Positions 1-8,243 of a stretch of DNA of 64,000 nt are shown here, one piece after another. The translations under genes were made by a program, and so were the position numbers. Positions within the stretch are counted from its first letter, which is position 1. Every line of letters begins with the position of its first letter. The stretch comes from Methylobacterium sp. WL1 (lineage in GTDB: Bacteria > Pseudomonadota > Alphaproteobacteria > Rhizobiales > Beijerinckiaceae), in the NCBI RefSeq assembly GCF_008000895.1, contig NZ_CP042823.1, forward strand, positions 2,297,001 to 2,361,000, written 5' to 3'. The notes below the pieces were generated by a model. The model did no database searches. It was not told the DNA's origin and saw nothing but the letters and a program-made list of their open reading frames with translations.

Positions 1-129
1 CGGGCCGGCGCGGCCGCGAAGATGCGCGTCGCCGCCACTCGGACAGGGTATCCTGTAGACAGGGCGTCCTGCCCGCCCGATCTGAGCGGACGACGCAACG
101 CCCCTCGCCGCTCAAGCTTCCGGCAGCCC

Positions 130-1143
130 ATGCTCAGATCCGTCCTCGCCCTCACCCTCCTGGCCGTGGCTATCCCGGCCCTCCCGCTTCCGAGCGCTGC
201 TGCGGCCGAGCCGGCCTACGGGCCCGAACTCGAAGGGTTCGAGTACCCCTTCCCGGTCGAGCGCTTCACCCTCACGTCGCAGCGCCAGGACGTGCAGATG
301 GCCTATCTCGACGTGCGGCCCGCGACGCCGAACGGGCGCACCGCGGTGCTGCTCCACGGCAAGAACTTCTGCGCGGCGACCTGGGAGAGCCAGATCCGGG
401 CGCTGACCGGGGCCGGCTACCGGGTGATCGCCCCGGACCAGATCGGGTTCTGCAAGTCGAGCAAGCCGGCCGCCTATCAGTTCACCTTCCGGCAGCTCGC
501 CGAGAACACCCACGCCCTGCTCGACAAGCTCGGGGTCGCGCGGCCGATCCTGGTGGGGCATTCCACCGGCGGCATGATGGCCGCGCATTACGCCCTGCTC
601 TACCCGAAGGACGTCGCGCAGCTGGTGCTGGTCAACCCGATCGGCCTGGAGGATTGGAGCGCCAAGGGCGTCCCCCCGGTCTCGGTGGAGCAATGGTACC
701 AGCGCGAGCTCAAGGTCTCGGCGGCTTCGATCCGCGCCTACGAGACCGCCACCTACTACGCCGGCCAGTGGGAGCCCCGCTATGAGCCCTGGGTGACGAT
801 GCTGGCCGGGCTCAACGCCGGCCCGGGCAAGGAGGCGGTCGCCTGGGACTCGGCGCTCCTCTACGACATGATCCTGACCCAGCCGGTGGTTTACCGGTTG
901 CCGCAGATCGCGGTGCCGACCCTGCTGATGATCGGCCAGAAGGACAACACGGCGATCGGCAAGGACCTCGCCCCGCCGGACATGCGCAGCAAGCTCGGGA
1001 ACTATCCGGAGCTGGGCAAGGCGGCGGCCAAGGCGATCCCGGGGGCCAGGCTCGTGGAGTTCCCGGCGCTCGGCCACGCGCCGCAGATGTCCGATCCCGA
1101 GGGGTTCAACACGGCGCTGATCGCGGGGATTTCCGCGCCGTGA
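130..1143 (+). CDS. exported alpha/beta hydrolase
   Basis: A 337-residue alpha/beta-hydrolase-fold protein. The chosen ATG gives a typical Sec signal peptide (hydrophobic LALTLLAVAIPALPLP, then AAAAEPAYG), so the mature enzyme is probably periplasmic; an upstream in-frame ATG at 22 would put 36 unlikely residues in front. The nucleophile elbow GHSTGG places the catalytic Ser near residue 145, the oxyanion region is LLHGKNFCAATWE, and the C-terminal LGHAPQMSDPEGF holds the likely catalytic His. The family includes esterases, epoxide hydrolases and C-C hydrolases. The substrate cannot be read from sequence. It is monocistronic and convergent with the amidinotransferase gene. Confidence 0.85.
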   Translation: MLRSVLALTLLAVAIPALPLPSAAAAEPAYGPELEGFEYPFPVERFTLTSQRQDVQMAYLDVRPATPNGRTAVLLHGKNFCAATWESQIRALTGAGYRVIAPDQIGFCKSSKPAAYQFTFRQLAENTHALLDKLGVARPILVGHSTGGMMAAHYALLYPKDVAQLVLVNPIGLEDWSAKGVPPVSVEQWYQRELKVSAASIRAYETATYYAGQWEPRYEPWVTMLAGLNAGPGKEAVAWDSALLYDMILTQPVVYRLPQIAVPTLLMIGQKDNTAIGKDLAPPDMRSKLGNYPELGKAAAKAIPGARLVEFPALGHAPQMSDPEGFNTALIAGISAP

Positions 1144-1221
1144 CCGGCGGGCGCCACACCGTGAAGCCGCGCGCGTTCTCGCGGGGGTGCCAGCGTTGCA
1201 CGGGCGCTTGAACACCCGCCT

Positions 1222-1259
1222 CGTCATCCCGAGGCCGCCTGCAGCGCCCCGGGATGACG
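1222..1259. terminator. hairpin between convergent genes
   Basis: A perfect 10-bp inverted repeat (CGTCATCCCG at 1222-1231, CGGGATGACG at 1250-1259) lies between the 3' ends of the hydrolase and amidinotransferase genes. There is no clear T-run. It may act as a bidirectional terminator or be a copy of a dispersed palindromic repeat, since GTCATCCCG-type sequence recurs near 22,800. Confidence 0.45.
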
Positions 1260-1311
1260 CGGTAATTTATCCTGCGGACGGCGTTGGACGCCGTCACGCA
1301 GCTCCGAAACC

Positions 1312-2487
1312 CTAGAAATACGACTTCAGCACACCGCGGCGGCGGACGTCGAGGGTTGCGCAGTGGAACGAGCCGCCGAACGGACCGTAGCTGAGGAACG
1401 GCGCCGGGATCGGGTCGAAGCCCCAGTCCTTGAGCGCCTTGATCAGGGTCGGCTGGCTCTGGTCCACGACGATCTTCTTCTCGGTGATCGCCAGGACGTT
1501 GATCGAGGTCCAGGGCGAGCACATCGAGATCTTGCTCATGAAGCCCTCGACCGGGTCGGGGCGCGGGGCGATCAGCACGTCCCACTTCTTGAGCACGGCG
1601 GGCAGCTTCTCGACGTCGATGTAGTCCGGGTTCACCAGTACCTTGCCGGGGGCGAGCGGCATGAACGACGAGTCGATGTGCATCGGCTGCGGGCAGCGGC
1701 TCTCGATCTCGTGGATGCGGAAGCCCGGGCCGAGGTGGCGGCGCAGCCACTCGATGCCCATGAGGTTGGTGACGTTCGAGCGGGTCACGAACAGGTCACG
1801 GCCGCAGCGGACGAAGTCGGCGGCGTCGAAGACCGGCTCGAACTCGTTGACCGTGAACTGCATGGGCTCGCCGGCCTTCAGGTTCGGCACCCGGTAATCG
1901 TAGTTGTAGAGGTCGTCGGTGAGCTGCGGGCGCGGGGCCGAGGTCCAGCGGGCGCCAGCGCGGAAATACTCCTTGAACAGCGACCGGTAGGCGTCGCCCT
2001 CGAAGTAGCGCGAGCGCCAGCACATCGGGCTCTCGATGATCTCGTCGCCGATGACCAGGTACGGGTCGCGCGGGCAGGCGACGCAGAAGCCCCGGGAGGT
2101 CCAGCGCGGCGCCTTGAATTTGCGGGAGAAGTCCACCGCGTCCGGGCGGCGGATCTTGACGCCCTCGCCGGCGAGGATCTTGATGAAGTTGTCGAGCTCC
2201 TGCTGCGCGAGCTTCTTCATGAACTTCGGGTATTTCCAGCCGCTGGCGAAGCGGTAGAACGGCTGGGCCGCCCGCGGCAGGTTGAAGATCACCGTGAGGT
2301 GATGGGTCGGGATGGTGGCGCCGTCGAGGGATCCGACGATCACCTCCTCCAGCGGGTCCCACTCGTTCCAGGCCATGACCGGGGAGTGAGGCGCCGGGAC
2401 GCCGGGCTCCATTCCGCCCCGGAGGCCGCCGGCATGCGTGTCGTCGCTCACGGCCTCAACGGCCGTGATCGGTGATTCGCGCTCCAT
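1312..2487 (-). CDS. amidinotransferase (glycine/inosamine-phosphate type), candidate hopanoid guanidinyl transferase
   Basis: A 391-residue member of the amidinotransferase family (arginine:glycine amidinotransferase; StrB1-type inosamine-phosphate amidinotransferase). These enzymes move the amidino group of arginine to an amine by way of a cysteine adduct. The catalytic Cys is visible in GGSFHCATLDVRR (Cys376), the active-site His in PMHIDSSFMPL (His270), and an acidic motif in EFEPVFDAADF. Length is normal. The ATG at 2487 is preferred over an upstream start at 2547 because AGAAGGGG lies just before it. The gene is divergent from hpnL-M-I-J-K, which make an aminocyclitol hopanoid. StrB1 relatives act on aminocyclitols, so the acceptor may be the amine of BHT cyclitol ether (inference). 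Glycine, giving guanidinoacetate, is the alternative. Confidence 0.9.
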   Translation of the reverse strand: MERESPITAVEAVSDDTHAGGLRGGMEPGVPAPHSPVMAWNEWDPLEEVIVGSLDGATIPTHHLTVIFNLPRAAQPFYRFASGWKYPKFMKKLAQQELDNFIKILAGEGVKIRRPDAVDFSRKFKAPRWTSRGFCVACPRDPYLVIGDEIIESPMCWRSRYFEGDAYRSLFKEYFRAGARWTSAPRPQLTDDLYNYDYRVPNLKAGEPMQFTVNEFEPVFDAADFVRCGRDLFVTRSNVTNLMGIEWLRRHLGPGFRIHEIESRCPQPMHIDSSFMPLAPGKVLVNPDYIDVEKLPAVLKKWDVLIAPRPDPVEGFMSKISMCSPWTSINVLAITEKKIVVDQSQPTLIKALKDWGFDPIPAPFLSYGPFGGSFHCATLDVRRRGVLKSYF

Positions 2488-2558
2488 GACGTGTGCCCCT
2501 TCTGCGACGTGCCGCGGTCTTCTGCGCGGGCTCCTCGGCCCGGCCACCGCTTTGGCCC

Positions 2559-2588
2559 CCGGTGTGTCAAACGGGTGATAGACACCGG
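2559..2588. promoter_or_regulatory. dyad in the amidinotransferase/hpnL divergent promoter region
   Basis: CCGGTGT (2559-2565) and ACACCGG (2582-2588) form a 7-bp inverted repeat with a 16-nt spacer, in the 210-bp gap between the divergent amidinotransferase and hpnL starts. It could be a shared operator. No consensus promoter can be assigned with confidence. Confidence 0.3.
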
Positions 2589-2697
2589 TAATCCGTGCTG
2601 CAACGTGGCAGAAACGTTCTTGGCCGCCCGGACCTATTTCTGCCGCGACCGTGACCGATTTCCCGCATCAAGCCACTTGCGAGCTTGAAAGACCATT

Positions 2698-3834
2698 ATG
2701 AAGCGCCTGACGACCTTGGCCTCGATCGCCGGTCTCTGCACGGTCGTCGGCCTGTTCATGTCCTCCGGCTTGGAGGACGTGTCGGCCGCCGTCATGAGCG
2801 CCGGCTGGGGTGCCGCCCTGGTGGTGGTGGCCCGCCTGGCCGCCGTCGCCTGGGCGGGGCTCGGCTGGCACATCGTGTTCCCCGCGGGCATGGCCCGGCT
2901 CGGCGACTGCGTGTCGCTGCGGTTCGTGCGCGAGGGGATCAACACGCTGCTGCCGGTGGCGACCGTGGGCGGCGATTTCGTCGGCGCACGGCTGATGTCC
3001 AAGCGCGGCGTCCCCGGTGCCATGGCCGGCGCCAGCATGTTCGTGGACCTGATGACGCAGGCGCTGACCCAGCTCCTGTTCACGGTGATCGGCCTCGGCC
3101 TGCTGGTCCTGATCGCGGGCGACGGGCCGATCGCCCGGACGGTGGCGGGTGGCCTGGCCGTCGCTGTGCCGGCGCTGGGCGCCTTCTACCTCATCCAGCG
3201 GCGTGCCGGGCACCGGATCATCCAGGGCCTGATGACCCGCTTCGCCTCCGGCCGTGAATGGCGCGCGTTCGGTGCCATCGACCAGCTCTACGACAGCCTG
3301 CGCCGGATGTACGGCAACCATGGCCGCTTCGTCGCGGCGCTGGCGATCCACCTCGTCGGCTGGGTCATTGGGACCCTCGAAGTTTACATCTGCCTGCATT
3401 TCATGGGTTACCCGGTCGACTTTGCTCAGGCGCTGGTGATCGAGAGCCTGGCCCAGGCGGTCCGCGGCGCGGCCTTCGCGGTGCCGGGCGCGCTCGGCGC
3501 CCAGGAGGGTGGCCTGATCGCGCTCTGCGGCCTGTTCAACATTCCGGCCGAGGCGGCGCTGGCCCTGTCGCTGGTCAAGCGCTTCGCCGATCTCGGCGTC
3601 GGCGTGCCGGGCCTGCTGCTCTGGCACCGGATCGAGGCCAAGCTCGCGGCCGAGACCGCCGCCGAGGTCGCTGCCGAATCCGCCGCCGAGTCCGCCGCCG
3701 AGCCGGGCGCCGGCATCGGCCGCACCGCCAAGCTGGTGCCGCAACCGGCCACGCTCGGCCCGTTCTACAGCTACGCCCCGCCCCGCATGGGTTCGCGGAT
3801 CGGCGACGGCGAGGAGTTGAAGAAGTGCGCCTGA
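2698..3834 (+). CDS. hpnL: HpnL, hopanoid-associated flippase-like membrane protein
   Basis: A 378-residue integral membrane protein of the lysylphosphatidylglycerol-synthase transmembrane (UPF0104) family, in the hopanoid-linked HpnL subgroup. Visible signs are many hydrophobic segments, the conserved R-EGINTLLPVATVGGDFVGARL stretch (residues ~80-100) and FAVPGALGAQEGG (~260-272). The tail (~320-378) is low complexity (repeated AAE/SAAE units) and probably cytoplasmic. HpnL is a conserved member of hopanoid clusters presumed to move a hopanoid or intermediate; its exact job is unproven. It is the first gene of the hpnLMIJK run and overlaps hpnM by 10 nt. Confidence 0.9.
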   Translation: MKRLTTLASIAGLCTVVGLFMSSGLEDVSAAVMSAGWGAALVVVARLAAVAWAGLGWHIVFPAGMARLGDCVSLRFVREGINTLLPVATVGGDFVGARLMSKRGVPGAMAGASMFVDLMTQALTQLLFTVIGLGLLVLIAGDGPIARTVAGGLAVAVPALGAFYLIQRRAGHRIIQGLMTRFASGREWRAFGAIDQLYDSLRRMYGNHGRFVAALAIHLVGWVIGTLEVYICLHFMGYPVDFAQALVIESLAQAVRGAAFAVPGALGAQEGGLIALCGLFNIPAEAALALSLVKRFADLGVGVPGLLLWHRIEAKLAAETAAEVAAESAAESAAEPGAGIGRTAKLVPQPATLGPFYSYAPPRMGSRIGDGEELKKCA

Positions 3835-4439
3835 CCCGTCGGCTCGCGGCCGCTGTCCTCCTGGCCGCCCCCCTCTTCGCCCCGGTCTCGGCCTGGGCCG
3901 CGGACGATCCCGCGGTTCAGACCGTGCGCGACCTCTACGCCGCGTTCACCGACGCCCTGAAGGGCGGCCCGAGCCCCCTGCCCGACCGGGTCGCGGCCGT
4001 GGGGCCGGCCTTGGAGAAGGCGTTCGATTTCCCGGCCATGACCCGGATCGCGGTCGGCTCGAAATGGTCGGGCTTCACCCCGGAGCAGCAGGCGGCGGTC
4101 ACCGACGCGTTCAAGCGCAGCCTGACCGTGACCTACGCCAACCGCTTGGCCCGGGCGGCCGGCGGCAAGTTCGACGTGACCCCGAAGGTCGAGGAGCGCG
4201 GCAGCCAGCGCGTGGTGCCCACCCGGGTCACCGCGGCCGACGGCGACGATTCCGCGGTCGATTTCGTGGTCAATGCCGACAACCGGATCCAGGACGTGCT
4301 GCTCAACGGCGACGTCAGCGAGATCGCCGCCCAGCGCAACGCGCTGTCCGCCCCGCTGAAGTCCGGCGGTGCCGACGGGGCGGTGAAGTTCCTCCGGCAG
4401 CGCGCCGACGGCATGCTCGCCGCAAAACCGACACCGTGA
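3825..4439 (+). CDS. hpnM: HpnM, MlaC/Ttg2D-like periplasmic lipid-binding protein
   Basis: A 204-residue protein starting at GTG 3825, inside the end of hpnL, with AGGAG 8 nt upstream; this implies translational coupling. An N-terminal signal peptide ends near AWAADDP. The body matches the MlaC/Ttg2D lipid-carrier family (AAFTDALKGG, FDFPAMTRIAVGSKW, FTPEQQAAVTDAFKRSLTVTYANRLA). MlaC proteins ferry phospholipids across the periplasm, and HpnM is the hopanoid-cluster version, presumably carrying hopanoids. The upstream frame is open, but that sequence is only hpnL read out of frame. Confidence 0.9.
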   Translation: MRLTRRLAAAVLLAAPLFAPVSAWAADDPAVQTVRDLYAAFTDALKGGPSPLPDRVAAVGPALEKAFDFPAMTRIAVGSKWSGFTPEQQAAVTDAFKRSLTVTYANRLARAAGGKFDVTPKVEERGSQRVVPTRVTAADGDDSAVDFVVNADNRIQDVLLNGDVSEIAAQRNALSAPLKSGGADGAVKFLRQRADGMLAAKPTP

Positions 4440-4541
4440 CTGCCGACGTCGTACTCACAGCCGCTATGCGTGCCGTCCCGATCGGGTCGCACGCGGCGAA
4501 CGCCGCCTGAGGCGGCCGGACGACCGCACGGACCCGACCGG

Positions 4542-5750
4542 ATGGATCTCACCTCGCTGGCGCTCAACGCATTGTCGTGGCTCTCGCTGTTCTGCCTGCT
4601 CCTGGCGGCGGCGGGCTGCCTCTACGCGCTGGCGGCCGCCTACTGCGCCGGCCGGTTCGCCGCGCGTCCCGTGCCTGCGCTGGAGCCGGGCGCGCCCCGC
4701 CCGTCCGTCACGGTGCTGAAGCCGCTCTGCGGCCTCGAGCCCAACCTGTACGAGAATCTCGAGACCGTGCTGCGCCAGGATTACGCCGGCCCGGTCCAGG
4801 TGGTGTTCGGGGTGCAGAAGGCCGCCGACCCGGCCATCGGCGTGGTCGAGCGGCTGAAGCAGGCCTACCCGGCCGCCCGCATCGACCTGGTGATCGACGG
4901 CCGCCAGCACGGCTCGAACCGCAAGGTCTCGAACCTGATCAACATGGCCGAGCGGATCGCCCACGACGTGATCGTGCTGGCCGACAGCGACATGGTGGTC
5001 CGGCCGGATTACCTGGAGCGGCTCGTCGCCGAGCTGTCGCAGGACGGCGTCTCGGGCGTCACCTGCCTGTACCACGGCGTCCCGGCCTTCCGGGGCCTCT
5101 ACGACCAGCTCTCGGCGCTGGCGATCGACGTACAGTTCCTGCCCAACGTGGTGATGGGCCTGAGCCTCGGGCTCGCCAAGCCGTGCTTCGGCTCCACCAT
5201 CGCGTTCACCCGGACGAACCTCGACGCGGTCGGCGGCTTCCGCCGCTTCCGCAACGACCTGGCCGACGACTACGCCATCGGTGCGGCCCTGCGCGGCCTC
5301 GGCGGCCGGGTGGTGATCCCGAGCTTCACCATCGGCCATACCAGCGTCGACACCGACCTCTCCGGCCTGTGGCGGCACGAGCTGCGCTGGAACCGCACCA
5401 TCCGCAACGTCGACCCGGCCGGGTATGCCGGCTCGATCGTCACCCACGCCTTCCCGCTGGCCCTGGTGGGCGCGCTCCTGCCCGGCGCCGGCACCGGCGC
5501 GCTGGTGGTGGCGGGCCTGGCGCTCGCCGGCCGGATCGTCCTGTGCCGGCAGCTCGAGCGGGCCTTCGGCCTCGCCCCGCACCCCTACGGACTGTTGCCG
5601 ATCCGCGACATCCTCTCGTTCCTGAACTTCTCCTGGGCCTTCATGTCGGGGGCGGTGACATGGAAAGGTCATGATTATCACGTGGTTGCGGACGGTACCC
5701 TGATCCCGGACGCCGACCTCGGCCGTGACGCCGGCGCACCCACACGTTGA
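4542..5750 (+). CDS. hpnI: HpnI, bacteriohopanetetrol N-acetylglucosaminyltransferase
   Basis: A 402-residue membrane-bound GT2-family glycosyltransferase of the HpnI type. An N-terminal membrane anchor (WLSLFCLLLAAAGCLYALA) precedes the catalytic domain with the metal-binding DSD motif (Asp148-Asp150 in LADSDMVV), acidic DDYAIG (Asp242/243) and ELRWNRTIR in place of QxxRW (Trp283). Membrane segments follow near the C terminus. In Burkholderia cenocepacia HpnI adds GlcNAc to BHT, the first step to BHT glucosamine and cyclitol ether. The ATG at 4542 starts exactly at the anchor. Confidence 0.93.
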   Translation: MDLTSLALNALSWLSLFCLLLAAAGCLYALAAAYCAGRFAARPVPALEPGAPRPSVTVLKPLCGLEPNLYENLETVLRQDYAGPVQVVFGVQKAADPAIGVVERLKQAYPAARIDLVIDGRQHGSNRKVSNLINMAERIAHDVIVLADSDMVVRPDYLERLVAELSQDGVSGVTCLYHGVPAFRGLYDQLSALAIDVQFLPNVVMGLSLGLAKPCFGSTIAFTRTNLDAVGGFRRFRNDLADDYAIGAALRGLGGRVVIPSFTIGHTSVDTDLSGLWRHELRWNRTIRNVDPAGYAGSIVTHAFPLALVGALLPGAGTGALVVAGLALAGRIVLCRQLERAFGLAPHPYGLLPIRDILSFLNFSWAFMSGAVTWKGHDYHVVADGTLIPDADLGRDAGAPTR

Positions 5751-5806
5751 ACCCGGCTCTCGCTTCCTCACCCCTCCCCCGGCAACGCCCTGAGGCCTTG
5801 AACCCC

Positions 5807-7240
5807 ATGCGCACGCTCTTCCTCCAGGCCCCCACCTTCGACGGTTTCGACGGCGGTGCCGGCTCCCGTTATCAAGCCAAGCGCGAGATCAAGTCGTTCT
5901 GGTACCCGACCTGGCTGGCCCAGCCGGCCGCCCTGGTGCCGAACTCGAAGCTGATCGACGCGCCCCCGCACAACATCAAGCTCGCCGAGATCGTTGCCCA
6001 GGCCAACGATTTCGACCTCGTGGTGCTCCACACCTCGGTGCCGTCGTTCAAGTCGGACGTGAAGACCGTCGAGGCGCTCAAGGCTGCCAACCCGAAGCTC
6101 AAGGCCGGCCTGATCGGCGCCAAGGTGGCGGTCGACGCCGCCGGCGCCATGGCCCAGGCGCCCTGCATCGATTTCTGCGCCCGCAACGAGTTCGACTTCA
6201 CCGTCAAGGAAGTCGCCGACGGCACGCCGATGTCTGAGATCAAGGGCCTGTCCTATCGCGACGAGAACGGCGTCGTGGTCCATAACGAGGACCGCGAGAT
6301 CATGACGGACATGGACCAGCTGCCGTTCGTCACCAGCGTCTACAAGCGCGATCTGCAGATGGAGAAGTACTTCATCGGCTACCTGAAGCACCCCTACATC
6401 TCGTTCTATTCCGGCCGGGGATGCAAGAGCCGCTGCACCTTCTGCCTGTGGCCGCAGACGGTCGGCGGGCACACCTACCGCACCCGCTCGGTCGCCCACG
6501 TGATCGAGGAGATCAAGTACTGCCTGAAGGAGTTCCCCCAGACCAAGGAGTTCTTCTTCGACGACGACACCTTCACCGACAACCTCCCGCGCGCGGAAGA
6601 GATCGCCCGCGAGCTGGGCAAGCTCGGCGTGACCTGGTCGTGCAACGCCAAGGCGAACGTGCCGCGCGAGACCCTGAAGGTGCTCAAGGAGAACGGCCTG
6701 CGCCTGCTGCTGGTCGGCTACGAGTCCGGCAACCAGCAGATCCTGAACAACATCAAGAAGGGCATGCGCGTCGAGGTGGCCGAGCGGTTCACCAAGGATT
6801 GCCACGACCTCGGCATCGCCATCCATGGCACCTTCATCGTGGGCCTGCCGGGCGAGACCAAGGAGACGATCCAGGAGACGATCGCCTTCGCCAAGCGGAT
6901 CAACCCGCACACGATCCAGGCGTCGCTGGCCGCGCCGTATCCGGGCACGTTCCTGTACAAGCAGGCGGTGGAGAACGGCTGGCTCGACATCGAGAACGCC
7001 GAACTGGTCGATGAGAACGGCGTGCAGATCGCTCCGCTGCACTACCCGCACCTGTCGCATTCCGAAATCTTCGCGGCGGTGGAAGAGTTCTACCGGAAGT
7101 TCTACTTCCGCGCCCCGAAGATCGCCTCCATCGTCAGCGAGATGGTGCGCTCTCCCGACATGATGAAGCGCCGCCTGCGCGAGGGTGTGGAGTTCTACCG
7201 CTTCCTCAAGGAGCGTCAGGGCACCGCCAAGGCGGCGTAA
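5807..7240 (+). CDS. hpnJ: HpnJ, radical SAM enzyme forming the hopanoid cyclitol ether
   Basis: A 477-residue radical SAM protein with an N-terminal B12-binding-like domain (~1-150) and a CX3CX2C cluster motif in GRGCKSRCTFCLW (Cys206, Cys210, Cys213). Also visible are FFFDDDTFTDN and the glycine-rich GTFIVGLPGETKET. HpnJ is the proposed ring-contraction enzyme that turns the glucosamine of BHT glucosamine into an aminocyclopentane (cyclitol) ether. The 57-nt gap after hpnI supports cotranscription. ATG 5807 is the family-like start (MRTLFLQAPTFDGFDGG). Confidence 0.95.
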   Translation: MRTLFLQAPTFDGFDGGAGSRYQAKREIKSFWYPTWLAQPAALVPNSKLIDAPPHNIKLAEIVAQANDFDLVVLHTSVPSFKSDVKTVEALKAANPKLKAGLIGAKVAVDAAGAMAQAPCIDFCARNEFDFTVKEVADGTPMSEIKGLSYRDENGVVVHNEDREIMTDMDQLPFVTSVYKRDLQMEKYFIGYLKHPYISFYSGRGCKSRCTFCLWPQTVGGHTYRTRSVAHVIEEIKYCLKEFPQTKEFFFDDDTFTDNLPRAEEIARELGKLGVTWSCNAKANVPRETLKVLKENGLRLLLVGYESGNQQILNNIKKGMRVEVAERFTKDCHDLGIAIHGTFIVGLPGETKETIQETIAFAKRINPHTIQASLAAPYPGTFLYKQAVENGWLDIENAELVDENGVQIAPLHYPHLSHSEIFAAVEEFYRKFYFRAPKIASIVSEMVRSPDMMKRRLREGVEFYRFLKERQGTAKAA

Positions 7241-7250
7241 GAACCGGGGT

Positions 7251-7340
7251 CCGGGGCCTGCGGCCCCGGCGGGTGCGGGGCAGCGCCCCGCACCCTCCCC
7301 AGGGCTCCGCCCTGGACCCGCGAGAGGGCTCGCCCTCTCG
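7251..7340. repeat. four tandem GC-rich hairpins
   Basis: Four perfect short hairpins sit head to tail between hpnJ and hpnK. Their arms are 7251-7258/7262-7269 (8 bp), 7271-7281/7285-7295 (11 bp), 7299-7305/7309-7315 (7 bp) and 7321-7329/7332-7340 (9 bp), each with a 2-3 nt loop. This looks like a REP-type palindromic element. In RNA it could stabilise or attenuate the hpnJ-hpnK transcript. Confidence 0.75.
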
Positions 7341-7360
7341 ACACCCCTTACGAGGTCTTT

Positions 7361-8203
7361 GTGAAGCGTCTTGTCGTTACGGCCGACGATTTCGGGCTGA
7401 GCCTCGAAGTCAACGAGGCCGTCGAGCAGGCTCACCGTGAGGGGATCCTCACCGCGGCGAGCCTGATGGTCTCGGCGCCGGCCGCCGCCGACGCCGTGGC
7501 CCGGGCCAAGCGGATGCCGTCCCTGCGGGTCGGCCTCCATCTCGTGCTGGTGGAGGCCTGGCCGACCCTTCCGGCGGCGCAACTCCCCGACCTCACCGAT
7601 GCGACCGGCCTGATGCGCGCCGACATGGCCCGCGTCGGCCTCGACCTCGCCCGGAAGCCAGCCGCCCGGCGTCAGCTCGCCGCCGAGATCGAGGCGCAGT
7701 TCGAAGCTTACCGGGCGAGCGGCCTAGCCCTCGACCACGTCAACGCCCACAAGCACTTCCACGTCCATCCGCTGATCGCCGGCGCGGTGCTGCGCATCGG
7801 CCGCGGCTACGACATGCGGGCGATCCGTGTGCCCCGCGAGCCTCGCGCGTTGCTCCGCCGGGCCGAGGCCAGCGCCCGGCCCCGGCCGGCCCTGGACATC
7901 GCCCCCTGGGCGGCCCTGCTCGCCGTGCGCGCCCGCCAAGCCGGCCTGCTGATCCCGGACCGGACCCTCGGCCTCGCTTGGTCCGGCGCGATGACGCCGG
8001 CCCGGGTCGCAGCGCTCCTGGCCCATCTCCCGGACGGCCTCACCGAATTGTACACGCACCCGGCCACGGAAGGTGGCTTTGCCGGCGAGGCGCCGGGCTA
8101 CTTCTACGGCGCCGAGCGCGACGCGCTGATCGCCCCCGCCTCCCGGGCGGCCGCCGACGCGTCAGGGGCACTCAGGGGCGGGTTTTCGGACTTTTTGGGC
8201 TAG
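7361..8203 (+). CDS. hpnK: HpnK, ChbG/YdjC-type hopanoid deacetylase
   Basis: A 280-residue YdjC/ChbG-fold carbohydrate deacetylase. Metal and catalytic signatures are TADDFG (Asp9-Asp10), GLHLVLVE and DHVNAHKHFHVHP. In Burkholderia HpnK removes the acetyl group from BHT-GlcNAc to give BHT glucosamine, the HpnJ substrate. It starts with GTG at 7361 after a weak CGAGG. It is separated from hpnJ by the four-hairpin repeat, so its dose may differ from the upstream genes. The free amine it exposes is the one a guanidinyl transferase would need. Confidence 0.92.
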   Translation: MKRLVVTADDFGLSLEVNEAVEQAHREGILTAASLMVSAPAAADAVARAKRMPSLRVGLHLVLVEAWPTLPAAQLPDLTDATGLMRADMARVGLDLARKPAARRQLAAEIEAQFEAYRASGLALDHVNAHKHFHVHPLIAGAVLRIGRGYDMRAIRVPREPRALLRRAEASARPRPALDIAPWAALLAVRARQAGLLIPDRTLGLAWSGAMTPARVAALLAHLPDGLTELYTHPATEGGFAGEAPGYFYGAERDALIAPASRAAADASGALRGGFSDFLG

Positions 8204-8243
8204 CCTTCGCGGTTTTATCCTCGAAGCGACCCGCCGGCGGATG

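Noticed and set aside
1312..2487. Agmatine or arginine deiminase
   Set aside because: Length and the C-terminal HCATLDVRR Cys motif fit amidinotransferases; the deiminase-specific residue pattern is absent.
3258..3824. N-terminal extension fused to HpnM
   Set aside because: The open frame upstream of GTG 3825 is hpnL read in another frame; the signal peptide begins exactly at the GTG.
7251..7340. Possible CRISPR array in the repeated hairpins
   Set aside because: The units differ from each other, spacing is only a few bases and there are no spacers or cas genes.
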